Assembly (NCBI GenBank): GCA_007136585.1
Contig: SLGR01000231.1
Coordinates: forward strand, 1-16,889
Direction of reading: 5' to 3'
Origin: Candidatus Sumerlaeota bacterium
GTDB taxonomy: Bacteria; CG03; SLGR01
Length of the DNA stretch: 16,889 nt
The notes under the pieces are model-generated. The model did not search any database. It was not told where the DNA came from and saw only the letters and a list, made by a program, of their open reading frames with translations. Positions within the stretch are counted from its first letter, which is position 1. Every line of letters begins with the position of its first letter. Positions 14,921 to 16,889 of the stretch are shown piece after piece. Both the position numbers and the translations under genes were made by a program.

Positions 14921-16551
14921 GGGTTACGCTTGTAAGATGTCCCTGGTGGGTAAGATACTGCCCACCCTATATTCTTGCCTTCTTTGCCTCTCTGCTGCGG
15001 AGCCGCGGCCACGAAGTAAAAGTTCTGGATATAAATAACATCTTATACCACCGCGCCCCTGAAAACTTAAGGAAGTTCTGGGATGACAGGGACTCTTATT
15101 CGGTCTGGGAAGACCCCGCTTTCGTAGAGAGGATATCAGCTCCGGAAGTTTCCGGGGATATTGTATCAGAGGTTCTCTCCAATGATCCGGAAACCGTATG
15201 TTTCACCACACATACCCCCAATGCTCTCTTCAGCCAGAGACTGGCCTCCAGGTTAAAGAAAGAGTCCCCTTCTACCGTAACCCTGTTTATGGGACATAAG
15301 TGCTCCCGGACCCAGATGGCCTTTGATTTCATAGAGAAACCTTATATAGACTACGTCTGCACCGGAGAGGCGGATGCTGTTCTGCCCGGGCTGCTGGAAA
15401 AACTAGAAAAATCAGGGAGTAAAGACTTGCCTGAGCATAAGGGGTTCCTGTTAAGAAAATACGGCAGAGTTCTGGACGGCGGGGCTCCCGATTATATAAG
15501 CGATATAGATTCGCTTCCTTTTCCGGATTACTCCGATTTTGAGGGTGATATAAAAACTGGAAGCTACAGTATGCCCGGGAGGCTGGATATCCTTGACAGC
15601 AGGGGTTGTGTCAACTCCTGTCATTTTTGTTACGAGAGGCTGTACTGGGGCAGGTACCGCGCAATGAGCGGAGAGAGGCTTTTCAGCCAGATAAGGGACC
15701 ACCGCAAAAGGTTCCCGGGAGTGGATTTTTTCTATTTTAACGGGCTGCTCCTGAACGGTTCTCCCGGAAGACTTGAAAGGTTCTGCGACCTGGTTATAGA
15801 AAACGGGGAACCGATAAGATGGGCGGGGCAGGCTGCGGTCGGAAAAAACCTTACCGGGAAACTTCTTGAGAAAATGAGCCGTGCGGGGTGCAGCTGGCTG
15901 GGGTACGGGGTGGAATCAGGCTCGGACAGGGTTCTTAGGGAAATGAATAAGAAACATACAGTAGCGGATGCCCTGAGGGTACTTAAGGATACGAAGCGTG
16001 CCGGGATAAGCGTTCAGATAAATGTAATGTTCGGTTATCCCACCGAGACCCGGGAGGATTTTTCCGCAACCCTGGATTTTCTTAGGATCGCCAGACCCTT
16101 TATAGACAGCGTGCTTGCCAGTCAGTCGTTCTGCACCCTTGAGAAGAAGACTTTCCTGAAAGAGAACCCCGAAAGGTTCGGAATATCAGAGAGTTCGCAT
16201 CATCTCTACTGGAAATCCCTTGACGGGCAGAATAATTACGCCGAGAGGTTCAGGCGTTACGAGGAGTTCTGCAGGGAAGCTTTAACTCTGGGAATCCCCG
16301 AAACTTCGGGGGTTCTCTCAAAAAAACCGGATAAATGGGGCCTTATAGGCGATTATTACTTTTACGAAAAAGATTATGAGAAGGCGGCTGAATCTTATGA
16401 GAGATCCATCCTTGAGGAGGCCGAGACAAAAACTGTTTATAATAAACTGGCCCGTGTTTACAGGCTTATGGGGGAGAAAAAGAGATCGGATGCCTGTGAA
16501 TTGAAGGCCGGTTCAATGAGGGACCCCTTCAGAGAGGCGATCCGGGGATGA
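14917..16551 (+). CDS. B12-binding-domain-type radical SAM protein with C-terminal TPR repeats
   Basis: This 544-residue protein starts at GTG 14917, overlapping the previous stop (GTGA). Residues 1-165 form a Rossmann-like domain of the cobalamin-binding radical SAM class: LVRCPWWVRYCPPYILAF, LLRSRGHEVKVLD and later CTGEAD. The DxHxxG motif of base-off B12 binding is absent, as is common in this class. PFPDY (201-205) precedes the radical SAM domain, whose cluster is CVNSCHFC (C231, C235, C238). GYGVESGSDRVLREMNK and NVMFGYPTET are typical of the class. Residues about 470-535 form two TPR-like helical repeats. Relatives methylate or rearrange unactivated carbons, or make lipids and cofactors. 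The reaction here is unknown. The TPRs suggest docking to a protein partner, perhaps another enzyme of the operon. Confidence 0.9.
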   Translation: MRVTLVRCPWWVRYCPPYILAFFASLLRSRGHEVKVLDINNILYHRAPENLRKFWDDRDSYSVWEDPAFVERISAPEVSGDIVSEVLSNDPETVCFTTHTPNALFSQRLASRLKKESPSTVTLFMGHKCSRTQMAFDFIEKPYIDYVCTGEADAVLPGLLEKLEKSGSKDLPEHKGFLLRKYGRVLDGGAPDYISDIDSLPFPDYSDFEGDIKTGSYSMPGRLDILDSRGCVNSCHFCYERLYWGRYRAMSGERLFSQIRDHRKRFPGVDFFYFNGLLLNGSPGRLERFCDLVIENGEPIRWAGQAAVGKNLTGKLLEKMSRAGCSWLGYGVESGSDRVLREMNKKHTVADALRVLKDTKRAGISVQINVMFGYPTETREDFSATLDFLRIARPFIDSVLASQSFCTLEKKTFLKENPERFGISESSHHLYWKSLDGQNNYAERFRRYEEFCREALTLGIPETSGVLSKKPDKWGLIGDYYFYEKDYEKAAESYERSILEEAETKTVYNKLARVYRLMGEKKRSDACELKAGSMRDPFREAIRG

Positions 16552-16889
16552 GTGTCGCCGCTAAAGTAAGGAGGTTTCTTGAGGAATTAAGCGGTTTTCT
16601 TGAGGAAGACCAGGTTCTCCGGGATGTAGGATCCGCGCCTCCCGGGGAACTTCACCTTGAGCTTACCTACCGCTGCGACAGCCGGTGCATAATGTGCGAT
16701 ATCCCTCGCAGGGAAAAAAATCAGCGTCGCCCGGATATAAGCCTTGAAGAGATAAAGAGAACCGTTGACGGTTCTGATTTTCTGAGTAATATAAATTATA
16801 TCCTTCTCTCAGGGGGAGAACCGTGGTTGCACGAAGAGTTTTCTGATATGGCGGTGTATTTCTTAGAAAGGTTTCCTGATGCGCGCCTA
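16548..16889 (+). CDS. Radical SAM protein, N-terminal part (runs off the window)
   Basis: The visible 114 residues start at ATG 16548, which overlaps the previous stop (ATGA). A short helical lead (1-25) is followed by LHLELTYRCDSRCIMCDIP, carrying the radical SAM cluster C43, C47 and C50. ILLSGGEPWLHEEF (86-99) contains the SAM-binding GGEP. The arrangement resembles MoaA/PqqE/SPASM-type enzymes that act on peptides or small molecules, but the diagnostic C terminus is missing. It is the third gene of the operon and probably not the last. Confidence 0.88.
   Translation, partial: MSVAAKVRRFLEELSGFLEEDQVLRDVGSAPPGELHLELTYRCDSRCIMCDIPRREKNQRRPDISLEEIKRTVDGSDFLSNINYILLSGGEPWLHEEFSDMAVYFLERFPDARL

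Overview
The window comes from a bacterial chromosome, roughly half G+C, with heavy use of ATA (Ile), AGG (Arg) and GGG codons. GTG and TTG starts are common, and clear Shine-Dalgarno sites precede many but not all genes. The mix of genes suggests a deep-branching, probably anaerobic bacterium of the Omnitrophota, Elusimicrobiota or deltaproteobacterial kind: a DUF116 protein, a DUF5989-linked carbamoyltransferase, DUF1015, a small RRM protein, a pyruvoyl arginine decarboxylase, a deoxyhypusine-synthase-like protein and several radical SAM enzymes. This placement is an inference, because no rRNA or other firm marker is present. No tRNA, rRNA, CRISPR array or insertion sequence was seen.

Layout. 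(1) Bases 2-6289: the tail of a DUF116 protein. A good promoter then drives a tight operon of DUF5989 microprotein, small membrane protein, NodU/TobZ-type carbamoyltransferase and a fused double-domain M16 peptidase. The operon ends head-on against a DUF1015 gene, with a 20-base overlap. (2) 6290-8231: a half-length GDT1/UPF0016 transporter, a REC-GGDEF-REC response regulator on the minus strand, and a 256-base divergent region with a perfect TATAAT box and a possible 41-residue ORF. (3) 8232-8588: an RRM RNA-binding protein followed by a very long hairpin. (4) 8639-11077: a three-gene polyamine operon of deoxyhypusine-synthase-like protein, pyruvoyl-dependent arginine decarboxylase and agmatinase. 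(5) 11074-12828: a large transglutaminase-like protein of unknown role on the minus strand. (6) 12845-13900: rlmN, reading away from it, with almost no 5' leader. (7) 13963-16889: a near-consensus promoter and an operon of three radical SAM proteins, each overlapping the next by 4 bases. The third runs off the window.

How the genes work together. The polyamine operon reads as arginine to agmatine (decarboxylase), agmatine to putrescine plus urea (agmatinase), then use of putrescine as aminobutyl donor or acceptor by the deoxyhypusine-synthase-like enzyme. That would most plausibly make a larger polyamine such as homospermidine, since bacteria lack eIF5A. The carbamoyltransferase module probably decorates a sugar or secondary product at the membrane. 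The three-radical-SAM operon is the best candidate for an undescribed pathway: one enzyme has extra C-terminal cysteines (SPASM/twitch-like), one has a cobalamin-domain-like N terminus plus TPR repeats, and no convincing precursor peptide is visible.
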